From Actinidia chinensis (lineage: Eukaryota; Streptophyta; Magnoliopsida; Ericales; Actinidiaceae), in NCBI GenBank assembly GCA_009663005.1, contig CM018893.1:5969273-5986772 (forward strand): DNA of 17,500 nucleotides. Direction: 5' to 3'. How positions within the stretch are numbered: position 1 is the first letter of the stretch; each line of letters starts with the position of its first letter. A program made the translations under genes and the position numbers. Positions 17,349 to 17,500 of the stretch are shown here, one piece after another. Below the pieces are notes generated by a model that saw only the letters and a program-made list of their open reading frames with translations, had not been told where the DNA came from and ran no database searches.

Positions 17349-17500
17349 GTACAAGGTTTCTCTTCATTAACCATACACATATCTTCTGCTCGTGGTCTCG
17401 GCCTTGGTCTTGGTCTTGAATGTTTCATGTCTGCTACATTCTGGTCATTTCACATGTTCCATCTTTCCATGCATTGCTATGCTAATAACCCAATATTTTT
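17349..17500 (+). other. Start of intron 1 of the proline-rich protein gene
   Basis: T-rich sequence after the GTACAAGG donor, running off the window edge. The open frame continues into it by chance to about 17419, with low-complexity WSRPWSWS. Confidence 0.65.

Noticed and set aside
1..17500. tRNA, rRNA or small nuclear RNA genes
   Set aside because: No cloverleaf with conserved A and B boxes, and no conserved rRNA or snRNA segment, was recognised on either strand by eye; a covariance-model scan would be the decisive test.

Overview
The window is nuclear DNA of a flowering plant, most likely a eudicot. The evidence is short exons flanked by GT-AG introns, AT-rich intergenic DNA full of small foldback elements, and two recognisable plant genes: a translocon-associated protein alpha (TRAP-alpha) gene and an Ole e 1-type proline-rich protein gene. 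Nothing prokaryotic, organellar or viral was recognised.

Layout. (1) 1 to about 2000: the 3' end of a plus-strand gene I cannot name. Two or three short exons end in a clean phase-0 terminal exon (stop at 1925-1927), with a 1.57 kb intron that carries a perfect 57 bp tandem duplication. (2) About 2000-3960: a spacer with three miniature-element-like blocks. (3) 3988-9779: a complete eight-exon TRAP-alpha locus, an ER membrane subunit that assists Sec61 translocation. All splice sites are present, but the reading frame is broken by nine single-base length changes, each in or beside a homopolymer. Corrected on paper, the gene would encode 264 residues in the normal family architecture. It is either a young unprocessed pseudogene or a gene damaged by homopolymer sequencing error. 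(4) 9780-17100: 7.3 kb of gene-poor, repeat-rich DNA holding a near-complete foldback element, a 74 bp duplication, a 41 bp minisatellite, a 27-base C run, degenerate AT-rich repeats, a 0.43 kb tandem duplication and a nested pair of miniature elements. (5) 17112 to the end: TATA box, start codon, signal peptide and first exon of a secreted proline-rich/Ole e 1 domain protein, cut by the window edge after the first donor site.

A recurring theme is one Tourist/Harbinger-like miniature element (terminal inverted repeat GGCTCCGTTTGG, 3 bp target duplication TAA or ATA). It occurs three times (3423-3659, 13213-13409, 16823-17021); two copies sit just upstream of the TRAP-alpha and proline-rich protein start codons. 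The genes do not form an operon or pathway, though both recognised products belong to the secretory route. I found no convincing new biological system. The items most worth a second look are the frame-broken but splice-intact TRAP-alpha gene and the promoter-proximal miniature elements.
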